A stretch of 64,000 nt of DNA, taken from positions 62,001 to 126,000 of the forward strand of contig JBBMOL010000385.1 in NCBI GenBank assembly GCA_037954665.1. Reading direction: 5' to 3'. Source of the DNA: Laguncularia racemosa. Its lineage: Eukaryota; Streptophyta; Magnoliopsida; Myrtales; Combretaceae. Below are positions 1 through 10,657 of this stretch, in pieces. The notes below the pieces were generated by a model. The model did no database searches and was not told the origin of the DNA. It was given only the letters and a program-made list of their open reading frames with translations. The position numbers and the translations under genes were made by a program. The first letter of the stretch is position 1. Each line of letters opens with the position of its first letter.

Positions 1-3000
1 TCCGATGTTAACATTTTTCAAGGGATGCAAATGTAGTATTTAAATAATTTAGGATCTTTCTTTAATTTTGATAGTTTTCAAGGGTACTATTATAATTTAC
101 CCAAATAACAAAGTATCTATGCCATTATTTGAGAAAGAAACTAAACTAAGTCTGTCCCTGATTCAAGCCATAAATCTTACACCAAGCTATGATATATCAA
201 TATAAAAAAAATCACCTGTGCTTGAAACATTGCAAAGCCTAATAATGAAATATTATGTAAGTCATATACATATGTTGAATTGCATACATGCCTGAATAGT
301 TATACTAATACACATACAATTATAAACCTCATATACAAGCTCATTTATTTAGCTTATCTAACTAGAAGGCAGCAAGCACAAACCATGACATAAGAAATCA
401 TCTTATACTAAGTTTATGGTTTGTATCAACCATTAGTAACTGAACCCATAGTTGGTGTCACAATTAGCATTTTATACCATTATTGTGGCTTGTCGACAAC
501 TTCTTCCTAGTTTCTCAACTCATAATAACCTTTACTCCACCATATTGATGATTCACATATCTAAAACAAAAGTAGAATCAATGCCTAACTACAAGCCACT
601 TTATTCAAAATATCTAAATTTGAAGAGGCAGCAAACGTCCAATCTATGACCCAATCATCCAATCATCAACCTTAGCACAAGCACAAACAATAAAAAACAA
701 CTAAAGCCGAATATTTTTAGGTTGATTAGTGTAACCCAATAATTATGATTACATATGTAGTAGTATTTGCTTAAGTAGAATCACCAACTTTTAGAATTCC
801 AACTTCAATGTAAAAACTACAGTCATACACAAAACATTGAAATATAATCCTATATACTCAAAGTCTCATCCTAAACCCTAGAAATGAAAGAGGGGACCAA
901 ATTAGTTAGCCACAAGGTAAAATAGTCAAGCAAGTCCTCCTAGAGCCTAATGTAGTCAACCACTTTTAGCACCCTACCTATTGCATGCCTATGGTGGTTG
1001 ATCATAATTTGGCTAGTTGCCTTCAAGGTCATTGACAAAATTTCATCCTGACATGTTGGTGATTTGACCTAAAGCACACTCAATGGAATCCCGTAACCTT
1101 TAAACAAACTTAAAGCAAGTAAGAATGCCCTTTTTAACTCCAAAACACAATCTAACTCCATTTTAGCAACAAAATTAATCTCTTCCCTTATCTCAAATCA
1201 CTAACTTCACATAATTCCACAATTTACAATTTAAAAGATAAATTGATAAACAAAATCAACAACAATAACAATTATCAACTGTGTTGTTGCTAGTTTCTTC
1301 TAAAGTAGGCTTGAGCTTGAGATAGGTGTGACTTATAGGGGAATAAGCTTGCAAGAGAGCACATGTGAACTATCGAGGGCATTAGAGGTGTCTCCAATGT
1401 ATAGGCTCCAACACTCAAGTCGGTTAAAAGTAAAAAGTAAGGGGAGTGATAGCAATAGTAGTAATAAAGTTTGAATGTTAGAGTTTTGATCCTTTACCTT
1501 GAAATCTTAGTCATGTATTTATGATGAGAATGAGAGCTAGATATGGCAAGTGTACCTTGTTTCAGGATATCCTTGCCAAGCATGGAGGATGCGGTGGAGA
1601 GAATAAAGGGATTTGGTAGACTTGCCCTATTCAAAGTATATGCTCTCACCAAGACTTATTTGATTTGTCTTATAGGCCACCCAAACCTAGCTTAGAGGTC
1701 CATGGTTGAGAGGCCTCAACAAATTGAATTCCTAATTATATTCTTCTAGTTCTTCAATTTATTGTCACAAGTTTTAAGCTTAATTTAAAAAAAAATATAT
1801 TTAAATTAGTGTTTATGGCAGTAAACTTTTTAAAACAGAACTTAAAAAACACAAACTTATTGGACTATAAGCCCTTGTGCCATGTGCCAACCACACAAAT
1901 AGCTTCTGCTAACCAAAATTTTTTACCCTCTTAAAACTCCTCCATACACGTTGAGTGAATTAGAAGACTCTAAAAATGGAATAATGTTAAAAGGAATTTG
2001 TGCCAACCACACAAACATCTTCCTTGTTTTTTTTTTTTTTTATATATTGACTCTTAGGATTGTGAAAACAAAAATGAAAAGAAATCGTAATCATCCAATG
2101 TAATTAAATAAAAGAAACGAGAGAGAAAGAACTGTCCTACCCCTCGTTTTATTTTATTTTTCTACGGTATTTTTTTTATGTATACATGTGCACCATTACT
2201 GAAAATTGAAAGATGCCAAAATCTTCAAAAAGTTATAATATGTGATAGAATATATTTAATATTGAAAAAAATGAAAAATAATTCAAATTGAATGACATAT
2301 TGATACTTCAAAATGGTGATAACATTATATTAAATATTAAAAATATAATATTGAAGATAAATTATATGTTCAAATATTATATAATTTATTTGATACTAAA
2401 ATATTATATAATGACATATTCAAACTTTATCTTTATAGGTCATTTTTAAAGGCAAGATAGGTTAAATACTATGACTTATAGAGATAACTAAACTAAAAAT
2501 AGCAATTTGAACTTATAAACTCCCATTTTGATACCATCAACCGTGTTATATTTTGCTTAAAGCGTGTTAATATTAAACCAATCTTAATACAATATCATAT
2601 TTAATAACAAAATATAAAAGTACAATAGTACCACTAATAAAAAAAATCACTTGTTTTGATAATATACATATATATATATTTTCCAAAACTTATTCTTACA
2701 ATTTGAAAAGTCTCAAAATGTCTAGACTTCACCAATTAAAAATTTTATTTGCAAAAAACAATTTAACTATTTTAGATAAGAGGCTACACTTAGGAATACA
2801 AATAAATCAAACCTACTGATAGACTATTTGAATTCAATTCAATATTTGTTTGAGTTTTATTTCATAACAATGGAGTCAAGTCTAAATTCAAACTCGAGAT
2901 ACTAGTTTACCAAGTCAAGCTTGAACTTCATAATATTAATTTTAAATAACTTCTAAGAGATTAAGTCAAGCTTAGATATTAGATAAGTTTAAGTCAAATT

Positions 3001-3300
3001 TAAATATTAATATTATTTTAATTAAAAATTCAAGTTTGGAATTCTATGCTTAACTTTAAGTTGAACTCAAGTTATTATATTTCAACTTAAGCTTGAATTC
3101 TAGATGAGCACCTTATCTTTCTAAATTGATTTGTTTACAATAGTAGTTATATTTGTGCAATTTTAAAGGAGTTATGATAGTTTTTGTCGGGTTGTCACAC
3201 AATTGAGTATGTGTGATTTTTCTAACCCATTGAATAAATTGACTTCAGGCACGTATTTTGAAATACAATGCGGGACATAAAGTTCGGAAGTAGCATGGAA
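1..3300. other. AT-rich stretch without a recognisable gene
   Basis: The six frames hold only short open frames with no family motif. The open frame at 452-649 is kept in copy 2, but this is expected because the DNA is nearly identical. From about 2820 to 3120 the DNA is rich in short runs such as AAGCTTGAA and CTCAAGTT. It resembles, in reverse sense, the stretch at 16200-16560, which suggests an old dispersed repeat. I cannot name it. Confidence 0.6.
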
Positions 3301-3489
3301 TTTGGCAAGAGGATCACTCAAAATTAAACACAATGTCTTGTAAAATGAAGTATGAATAGCACGAGGCCTTTCCTGAAAACCAATTTATAGCACCATGCAA
3401 AAGTAAATGGATGAAAGCAAAGGCAACAGGAACCCAAGCAACCGAAAAGAAAAGGAGTATTTCCATATGGAAAGGCCAAAATACTTCTT

Positions 3490-4205
3490 TCACATGTAGG
3501 GCCATAGGGGTCGCGGATGAAGCTCACACACTACTGGAGCACTCGGGAGGGGACAGACACCTGTATATGGAGGACAGCATGGCGAGTAACATTCACACTT
3601 CGTTTCATCTTTCTTTTCTTCCTTCTTTTCCTCCTCCTTTTCTTCAGCAACAGACAATATATAAACAGAGCAAAACTTCTTACGTAGCGACTTCACCATA
3701 GATGCTATGTCGATGTTGTCTCCAACCAATGTTAGCTGATTCTTCTCTTTATCTGCACTCAGCGTGTCCACACCTGCGTATATGACTCCAGCAGAAAATA
3801 AGCATCACGGTAACGTTATATTCAATTCAGTTGCCAAAATAAATTTACCCTTAGGAAGTTCATGCGCTTGCTAAAATCAAAACCTGAAGTATCGAAAATT
3901 ATGAACTGAAAAATTGAGCATGCTGCTTACCATGATATTTGGTTGCGGCAATATTCATCGCCTTTCTTTTTGCGTATTCACAAGGCATCAGCACCTGGAT
4001 TACTGTCATTTGCTGCAAAACATTAGCCCGGTTAGAAATGCAAATCAGTTACTATTCTCAGTGCAGTTCTATTGGACTTCGGCTTTCTCATTACCCAGGT
4101 CAGGGGTGATCAAAATAGTAACAAATAAGGAACTTTCTTTGTAGCGGAAGACCCAATATCTTCACCAAGGGAATTGCAACAAAAAGAGATTGAACTTGCC
4201 TTCAT
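3490..4205 (-). CDS. HMA (heavy-metal-associated) domain protein, three coding exons, intact copy
   Basis: The minus strand gives a spliced gene. Exon 1 is only ATG-AAG (4205-4200), followed by donor GCAAGT. Exon 2 is 4012-3931 after acceptor TTTTGCAG and ends at donor GTAAGC. Exon 3 is 3773-3490 after acceptor TACGCAG. Phases join cleanly into about 122 residues. The start MKQMTVIQVLMPCEYAKRKAM and the later VDTLSADKEKNQLTLVGD and SMVKSLRKKF segments match the ferredoxin-like HMA fold of plant HMA proteins. The usual metal-binding CxxC is reduced to one Cys (MPCEYAKRKA), as in HMA proteins not thought to bind metal classically. A Lys/Glu-rich linker and a Cys/Pro-rich tail follow. The end, LWPYM, is not a CaaX box, so isoprenylation is not indicated. 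Function is unknown; relatives act in metal handling or as pathogen-effector targets. Confidence 0.85.
4012..4200 (-). other. First intron of the HMA gene, GC-AG type
   Basis: The exon 1 boundary reads AAG|GCAAGT, which matches the known consensus for the minority GC-AG intron class (AG|GCAAGT). The acceptor is TTTTGCAG just before CAAATG. No GT donor in this position would keep the MKQ start common in HMA proteins. The second intron (3930-3774) is ordinary GT-AG. The same splice signals are present in copy 2 at about 21055-21243. Confidence 0.7.
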
Positions 4206-4289
4206 CTTAATCAGCTGAAACTGCAACAAGGATGATGGGTTTTCCTCCTATGATGGCTTGTCTTGCTTGTAAGTCTAGTTTGCATATTG

Positions 4290-4300
4290 CATTATATATG
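4290..4300 (-). promoter_or_regulatory. Possible TATA box of the HMA gene
   Basis: On the minus strand the bases read ATATATAA, about 90 bases upstream of the proposed ATG at 4205. That spacing suits a plant TATA box with a short 5' UTR. The same sequence stands upstream of copy 2. In AT-rich DNA such a match is weak evidence. Confidence 0.35.
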
Positions 4301-4344
4301 CTAGTTAGATGCTAGATCGGGAATGAAGTTTTTGCGTTGATCGA

Positions 4345-4376
4345 CCCCCCCCCCCCACACACACACACACAAAAAA
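4345..4376. repeat. C12-(AC)7-A6 compound microsatellite
   Basis: A run of 12 C is followed by seven AC units and six A. The equivalent tract in copy 2 (21388-21416) has 9 C, six AC and eight A. It is the most length-variable site between the two copies. Confidence 0.9.
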
Positions 4377-4660
4377 GAAATCTCAGTGAGGGAGAGTTCA
4401 AGTCAACTTTTGTTCGAAGCACATGCAGGATATAAGACTTGCAGTTTGCCAATGTAAGCACTTATAATGAAGGTCAATTCTTGACTATTAGTTTGTTTTA
4501 CTTGGCAAAACTTAAAAACGATTTTAACAGTTCTCATAAGTTAGATACTTACTATAAGAAAAGAAAGTTGAGATCACTGCATGATAATTAAATATTAACC
4601 TTAAGATGTGTTGGGAAACTATACTAAATTTAGGAAGGTTAATTTGCAATATTTTTTCTG

Positions 4661-6084
4661 ATCATGAGAGTTTAAAGTTTCTGAAAACTCAGGGTAAGTT
4701 GAATAAGAGGCATGCTAAGTGGCTGGAATTTATTGAAACCTTCCCATATGTGATTAAATATAAGTAAGGAAAAGAAAATGTGGTGGCTGATGTACTTTCT
4801 CGAAGGTATTCTCTTTTTTACTTCTCTACATAATAAATTGCTTGGATTTGAATTCATTAAGGAATTGTATGAGAATGGTGCTGATTTTGGTCAAATTTGA
4901 GTCGCTTGTACTGAGTCTAGATATTTTGATTTCTATAGGCATGATGGATATTTTTTTAAGAAAGATAGGTTATGTGTACCTAAGGGCTCTATACGTGAAT
5001 TGCTGGTGAAGGAAACACATGGTGGCAGTTTAATGGGGCACTTTGGTGTTAAAAAGACTTTGGATATTTTGCATGAACATTTCTATTGGCCTAAGATGTA
5101 ACATGATGTGTAAACTATGTGTGATAAGTATATTGCATGTAGACAGGCTGAGTCCAAAGTAATGCCCAATGGGGAATACATTCCATTGCCTGTACCTAAT
5201 CAACCCTGGACTAACATCTTTATAGACTTCATACTAGGGTTACCACAATCTCAAAGTGGCAAAGATAGCATATTTGTTATCGATAGGTTTAGTAAGATGG
5301 CTCATTTCATTGCCTGTTCTAAAACTAATGATGCATGACATATTGCTAATTTGTGCTTTAGGGAGATCTTATAGTTACATGGTTGGCCTAAATCCATTAT
5401 GAGTTATAGAGATGCGAAATTCTTGAGCCATTTTTGGCGAACTTTGTAGAATATGCTAAGTACTAAATTGTTGTTCTTTACTGTGGCACACCCCCAAACT
5501 GATGGTCAGATGGAAGTAGTCAATAGGACTCTTTCAACATTATTGCGTGCTATGATTCATAAGATTTTAAAACAATAGGAGACATGTTTGTGTCATCCAG
5601 AATTTGCATATAACAGAACTGTGCATTCCACTACATCATATTCTCCATTTGAGGTTATATATGGTTTTAACCCTTTAACCCCATTGGATATTTTTCCTTT
5701 GCCTATTAATGAAGTTGTTGATCTTGATGGTAAGATAAAGGCAGAATTTGTTAGGGAATTGCATACTCAGGTTCGGACCAACATTAAGAAGAAAAATGGG
5801 CACTATGCTTGTCAAGCCAATAAAGGACGTGTAAAGACTGTGTTTCATCCAGGAGACTGGGTGTGGGTGCATTTGAGAAAGGAGAGATTTACCGAGTAAC
5901 GGGAGTCTAAATTGTACCCTAGGGGGGATGGACCTTTTCAACTAGTGGAGTGCATCAATGATAATGCTTACAAGATTGACTTATCAAGTCACTATGGTAA
6001 TGTAAGCGCAACTTTTAAGGCTTCTGGCCTTACTCTTTATGATGCAGGTGATTCAAGGATGAATCTTTTCAAAGGAGGAGGGAA
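4661..6084 (+). pseudogene. Decayed gypsy pol: RNase H end, integrase and C-terminal part (element B)
   Basis: Translation gives the end of RNase H (DHESLKFL, LNKRHAKWLEF, ADVLSRR), then the integrase zinc-finger end (FGVKKTLDILHEHFYWPKM). The integrase core follows, with FIDFILGLPQSQ and VIDRFSKMAHF around the first Asp and HPQTDGQMEVVNRTL around the catalytic Glu. Then come FAYNRTVHSTTSYSPFEV and a C-terminal part with HPGDWVWVHLRKERF and GPFQLVECINDNAYKI. The frame ends in NLFKGGGNDED directly at the LTR. At least ten stop codons and several frame changes interrupt it, so it is dead. The open segments are 5117-5338, 5588-5899 and 5912-6220. Confidence 0.85.
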
Positions 6085-6754
6085 TGATGAGGATCAACTA
6101 GCATTAAAAGTTAATGATTCAAAGTCCAACGACCTGCTGCATGGTATTAGAGGTCCAACGACACGAGATAGAGCTAAGTGGATGAGTGAAGGTTTGCAAA
6201 GATTAGTCATGGATCTATAAGAGAAGGAACCAAGTTACACTAAAGGAGAATCAACCTTTATTTACTTGATTCATGCTTCTACAGAGGTATACAAAGATAT
6301 GAGAGCCTTACGATAAATTAATTTTAAAAGGAAATTAAACCAAAGGAAGATCGCTTAGCTTTTGAACCGAAAGGAAGACCACTCAGCTTTGTACCTTTGT
6401 TTTATTTGCTTATAATTTTTTTAGCCCTTCTTAAGTGAAGGGCGGTTTTCTATGTTTAGAAATTTAGGTTTTATGTGTAAGATAATACAGCTACATGGAG
6501 GAAAAAAAAAAAGGACGGAATATTAGTCTTTGGAACACACGATTTCTTTGAGGGACTCTCTCTTGTTCTTTGATAACGAACTCACTAATTTCTTCAAATT
6601 AAACACTTGGGGAAATCAATGATAATCGACGTTTCAATCAACAGGTGTGGTTGGGGTCTAGTTACGTTCATAATTTGTTCAAGGAGATTCGTGGGGATCC
6701 GATTCACAATCCGACTGTTGAGTCCTAGGTTTAATATACCTAGAGTTTATGTCA
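6085..6754 (+). repeat. 3' LTR of element B
   Basis: It is about 670 bases with TG...CA ends. It is homologous but clearly diverged from the 699/687-base LTRs of element C (same TGATGAGGATCA opening and same AGGTTTAATATACCTA near the end). The pol frame continues into the LTR as a GPTTRDRAK motif, also seen in the LTR starts of C. Confidence 0.85.
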
Positions 6755-7351
6755 GCTTCTTACCTTTTTAACTGTCTTTAGTTTGTACCAATCTACTACT
6801 GCTCTCATCTTTTCTGAGTCCACAGATATCCCATTTTTATTAACCACATGACCTAGGAAAACTACTTGTTCTAACTAGAATTCACATTTACTAAACTTAG
6901 CATAAAACTTTTCTTTTTACAATCTGCCCAATATTAACCTCAAGTGCTCTCTTCATGCTCTTCAATACTTTTTGTAGTATATCAAGATATCATCTATGAA
7001 GATGATTAAAAACTTATCTAGAAAGTCCCTGAATACTTTGTTCAATACATCCATTAATGTAGCTAGTGCATTCATTAGTCCAAAGGGCATTACCAAAAAC
7101 TCATAATGGCCATATCTAGTCCTAAATTCTATCTTTTGAATATCTTCTTCTTTAATCCTTAATTATTGGTAGCCTATTCTTAGATCTACTTTTAAGAACA
7201 CCTAAGCTCTCTACAATTGGTTAAACAGGTCATCTATCTTAGGGAAAAGATATTGTTCTTAACAATAACCTTATTTAACTTTTTGTAATCTATACAAAGT
7301 CTCATGCTTCCATCTTTCTTCTTAACAAACAAGACTGGTGCACCCTAAGGA
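6755..7351 (-). pseudogene. Reverse transcriptase fragment of gypsy element A
   Basis: Read on the minus strand, the DNA encodes the gypsy RT core: GAPVLFVKKKDGSMRLCIDY, the palm segment GHYEFLVMPFGL-like region near 7100, and the active-site motif FIDDILIY near 6980-7005 with both Asp kept. It continues towards the thumb until cut at 6754 by element B. In the other direction it is interrupted at 7352 by a solo LTR and resumes at 8573. Several in-frame stops (for example in SP*GAP) show it is inactive. RNase H and integrase of this element are absent from the window. Confidence 0.8.
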
Positions 7352-7356
7352 GAAAT

Positions 7357-8567
7357 TGATAGGAATCAAAATCCATTAAGACCTATCATTAGAGAAAGAG
7401 CCAAAGGATTTTAAATCTTGGCGATGAGGGCCCATTTTGAGTAAATCAACCTCAGAATTATTTGTTTACTAACCTCTTTTCTATTACTTATGTATTGTAT
7501 ATTCCAACAGGCACACTTATCAGGCTTTACAGGGCGATGGACAAACTCACTAACACTCAGCTTACAGGTTATCCATGGACCAACATAAACCGACAATGAG
7601 CTAGGCTGACGAATCCTATTGAAGAACTAACATGTTGAAGACTATTTTCACTTGTAATTTATTTATTTGAATCATTTATGTTGTAAGTTTTTTGGACACT
7701 TTTATTTGGTTGTAATAGGTGCTTTTAGGACTGGCCATCCTAAAGTGGCATATTTGTAATTTTGTGGACTTTTTAACCCTAAAGGGAACAAGTATAAATA
7801 CTTACTTAAGTAGGGTTTTGAGAGAGCTTTTGAAATTTTTAGAATATATACTTCACATGTGAGGGTTAAGGTTCATCCTAAATCCAATTTCTCTTATCAA
7901 TTTTAATCCAAAAATTAGAATTGTGGCGAGTGGCAACAAAGAGAATTGTGAGTAATATCAATTCCCTTTTGTTGTGTTTCCTTTTCATCACTAGTGAGTC
8001 ATATATAGGGTTGATTAGGGTGGTTCTTTGATCTGATTTTGGCGTCACTTGTGATCCAAAATCCTTTCTTGTATTGTTTTCCAATTGATTGGTTTTATCT
8101 CTTGATATTGCTTTTCAATTTACTTCATATTGTTTACGTGGAATTTCTTAGAGTTAAGGAATATTTTTTATGGTTTATATGTTGATGTTTTGATTGGGAT
8201 TTTTTTGGAAATTGAGTTAAATTCATGATTCATTTGATCAATATCATCCTTGTGGTTTTTAATTAACTTTGTTTTTATTAATCGGATCACCTTAGAAGTT
8301 TAGGGTTCACGCTATTTTGTTCTAGTTTAAACCGGTTTAATCTTGTCACTTAAGAGTTGTTTAATTGGTTCATTTGCATGTGCTTAAACCTCCTTTTAGG
8401 CACATCATCTTTTGGTTTCATAGCAATCACATTCGGATACTTAAGGTTGATCACGTTCTAGTTAAAGAATTGGTTATAAACATTGAGATTCGATGCCATT
8501 GTTCATGTGCTTGGAAGCTAGTTTGATCGACATTGTCTAATTGTAATCTTGGGTTTTAAGCACATCA
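7357..8567 (+). mobile_element. Solo LTR (family of element E) inserted in the RT of element A
   Basis: It begins TGATAGGAATCAAAATCC like the LTRs of element E (52806 and 55972). It ends CACATCA. Flanks are GAAAT (7352-7356) and AAGAT (8568-8572). Both are one change from GAGAT, which would restore the expected RT peptide RPSISPWG across the gap, so this is a decayed 5-base TSD. An inner CACATCA at 8401-8407 is followed by a tRNA-Met-like site TGGTTTCATAGC (8413-8424). The LTR therefore contains an internal copy of its own terminus plus primer-binding site. Confidence 0.8.
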
Positions 8568-8572
8568 AAGAT

Positions 8573-9250
8573 GCTAGGTCTTATGAAACCCTTATCTTAT
8601 AGCTCCTGTATTTGTTTCCTCAATTTATCCAATTCTTCTAGTGCCATCCTATAAATTGGTTTTGATATTAGTACTGTGCTATGTACCAAATCAATATTAA
8701 ATTCTATAACTCCAATTAGGGATAAACTAGGAAGGTCTTTTGGAAACTCTCTCACTATAGGTACTACTTCCATTTTGGCTTCCTTACTAGCTTCAACAGA
8801 TATAGTTACCAGTACATTCTTTCCCCACATCTCATAAGTTGGTAATGTAGTGGATCTTTATACTTCTAATTTATACTCTTCCTTAGGTATATTGAACTGC
8901 ACCATCATGTTGTGACAGTCAATGGTGGCATGATACTTTGACAACCAATTGATACCCAAAATAATGTTAAATTCTACCATCTCCAATATTAGGAAATCTA
9001 CTGAAATCACCCTACCTTGTATCTCTATTCCCACTCCTCTGTATATCTTACCTATCTTCCCTCTAACTCCCAAAGGAGTACTAATAGCCAAACAATCATT
9101 CATATGTTTAGCATTCAATGCACATGCATATACAAAATTCTCAAATACATAGGATACTGATGTACCTGTATCAAACAGTATATAAGCATTGCAAGAGTAT
9201 ACTAAAAGTATACCTGCAATGTTATCCATCTTAGGGATGTCCTAGTGCTA
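8573..9250 (-). pseudogene. Protease and RT N-terminus of gypsy element A
   Basis: The minus-strand frame at 9229-8858 is a retropepsin: ILFDTGTSVSYVF carries the catalytic Asp-Thr-Gly, and FNIILGINWLSKYHATIDC is the typical Ile-Leu-Gly segment. It is followed at 8830-8597 by the linker that leads into RT (VREFPKDLPSL, LDKLRKQIQEL) and by DKGFIRPSI at the edge of the solo LTR. The protease is one of the best-preserved reading frames of A, but it is cut off from gag and RT by stops. Confidence 0.8.
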
Positions 9251-10483
9251 CTACTGTTATATAGCGAACGCCTTAATAAGAACTTGCTGTCTAGGACCCC
9301 CTGCTTGTAGTCTACCACTTTATCCCCTCATCAGAGGTCTGGCTACTTATTGAGCTAGGCCTATCCGATCTCTTACTTGTCCCTGAGGACAGTTAACTAC
9401 TTTGTGTCCCCTCTGCTTATACACATGATAGAAAATTAGGGGAATTGACCTCTTCGTGTAACGCTTACTAATGTGTCCAGCCTTCCCACAAGAGAAGTAT
9501 AGCCCATCTGGCCATTTGCACTCTCTCAGTTCATGAAGCCTACAAAATTTGGTACATTTGACATTTGGGGCAATTATAAGAAGTGCCAAAGGCAATTGTT
9601 TAATCTGTAAATAAAGGGTTACAGCACTCTATGTCCTGCTTTGATGTATATGATGTATCTTACCTTTGTCTTGCCCTATTCCACTTAAGGTAAGTCTATT
9701 TCCTATAACTATTGCTACTTTGTGGCTCCCTTATTCCTCTATACTTTTTTCTACTCTACTTGAGGCACTTGGCCTTATCAACCATTTCAACATAGGTATT
9801 CAACTAAAAGGCCTTAACCACAAGTTAAAGGTCTAAATCTAAGCCTCTAAAAAATCTTCTAGCTCGGGACCTATCGTCATTATGAACATTTTCAAGAAGG
9901 AATTGGATTAGGTGATTTAATTTTTCCTCATATTCTTCCACTGTTCTATCCCCTTGTTCACAATTTTAATACATTTTTTCCATTCTATCTTTGGAGCTGT
10001 TGGAAAAGTATCTTCGTTAGAACAATTCTTTGAATACTGCCCAGTTCATGCGCTCCCCTACATATTTAGGAATTGAGGCTGACCATTTTGCTACAGTTCC
10101 CTTCAGTATGAATGTGGCATAGTTGACCTTCTTATCTTCTAGTATCTAAAAGACAGCAAATGTCTTCTCAATTTCTTGTACCCAGTCCTTAGCCTTAATT
10201 ACACCATTTACTTCGGGATTAAACTCTTTAGCTACTCTAATGAACCTATCAAAGCCGATTGGTTCATTAACATTCCTATGCTGTTAGATATTGGGGACTT
10301 GGTGCTGCTGTGCTAACAGTCCCACCAAATTATTCACAGTATGAAATAGCAGGATTGTCTCTTCAACCATTTGACCCCTTTCCCCTTGTGGCTATAGATT
10401 TTGGACATCTTCCTCATTGGAGTTGCTACCTCTAGCACCCCTTCTTAAGCCTAATTCGGTGATTCTTTTTTAAGGCATTTTGT
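9251..10483 (-). pseudogene. Gag of gypsy element A
   Basis: The minus strand reads from MP near 10482 through EFNPEVNGV..KAKDWVQEIEKTF (about 10200), a typical capsid segment ending in EEKLNHLIQFL, to cysteine-rich nucleocapsid repeats at 9595-9347. There CGKAGHISKRYTKR is a damaged CCHC knuckle (last Cys replaced) and YKQRGHKVVNC a second degenerate one. Multiple stops are present. The order gag-PR-RT on the minus strand matches the position of the 5' LTR at 12969-15108. Confidence 0.75.
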
Positions 10484-10657
10484 TTAAGAAGAGACAATCA
10501 AATCTACTTAAGTTAATATCAGTCAAGGTTACTGTCATGGTGTGTAGGTATATACACATATACCACTACACATAATGTATACTCGTATATATAACTTAGC
10601 AATTGGAATAAATGAAAATAAATAGCAATACAATAAAATAAATTACTAAATAAATAA
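10484..10657. other. Leader of element A, left of solo LTR S2
   Basis: This AT-rich stretch has no coding signal. It continues across the inserted solo LTR at 12702-12968, so together the two pieces form the untranslated leader between the primer-binding site and gag of A. Confidence 0.6.

Larger units (their letters stand above)
1..4660. repeat. Segmental duplication, copy 1 (left edge may lie outside the window)
   Basis: This segment recurs at 17045-21700 in the same orientation and nearly base for base. I see about three substitutions (near 724, 735 and 854), one extra G in copy 2 near 1340, loss of one TA near 3656-3662, and length changes in the C/AC/A tract near 4345. The match stops abruptly at 4660/4661, where copy 1 runs into the middle of a gypsy RNase H domain while copy 2 continues into other sequence. 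The window starts on the first matching base, so the true left limit is unknown. It contains one HMA gene at 3490-4205; the rest appears non-coding. Confidence 0.95.
4661..6754 (+). mobile_element. Element B: 5'-truncated Ty3/gypsy chromovirus ending in its 3' LTR
   Basis: The fragment opens mid-codon in RNase H and runs through integrase to a complete 3' LTR (6085-6754). The LTR begins TGATGAGGATC and ends TTATGTCA, so it has TG...CA ends. Beyond 6754 the sequence becomes the reverse transcriptase of a minus-strand gypsy (element A), so B was nested in A. The 5' LTR, gag, PR and RT are missing because the left edge is a rearrangement breakpoint at 4660/4661, not an LTR end. LTR sequence and pol end resemble element C in this window, so they belong to related families. 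Confidence 0.85.

Noticed and set aside
452..649. 65-codon open frame present in both duplication copies
   Set aside because: The DNA copies are nearly identical, so conservation says nothing; no domain, splice or promoter signal supports it.
1900..2240. Possible promoter or gene end near the T15 and TATATATT runs
   Set aside because: AT-rich runs of this kind occur by chance throughout the window and no coding exon lies nearby.
3411..3701. 96-codon plus-strand frame
   Set aside because: It is the antisense shadow of HMA exon 3; the Ser/Phe/Pro-rich end is the reverse of the Lys/Glu linker.
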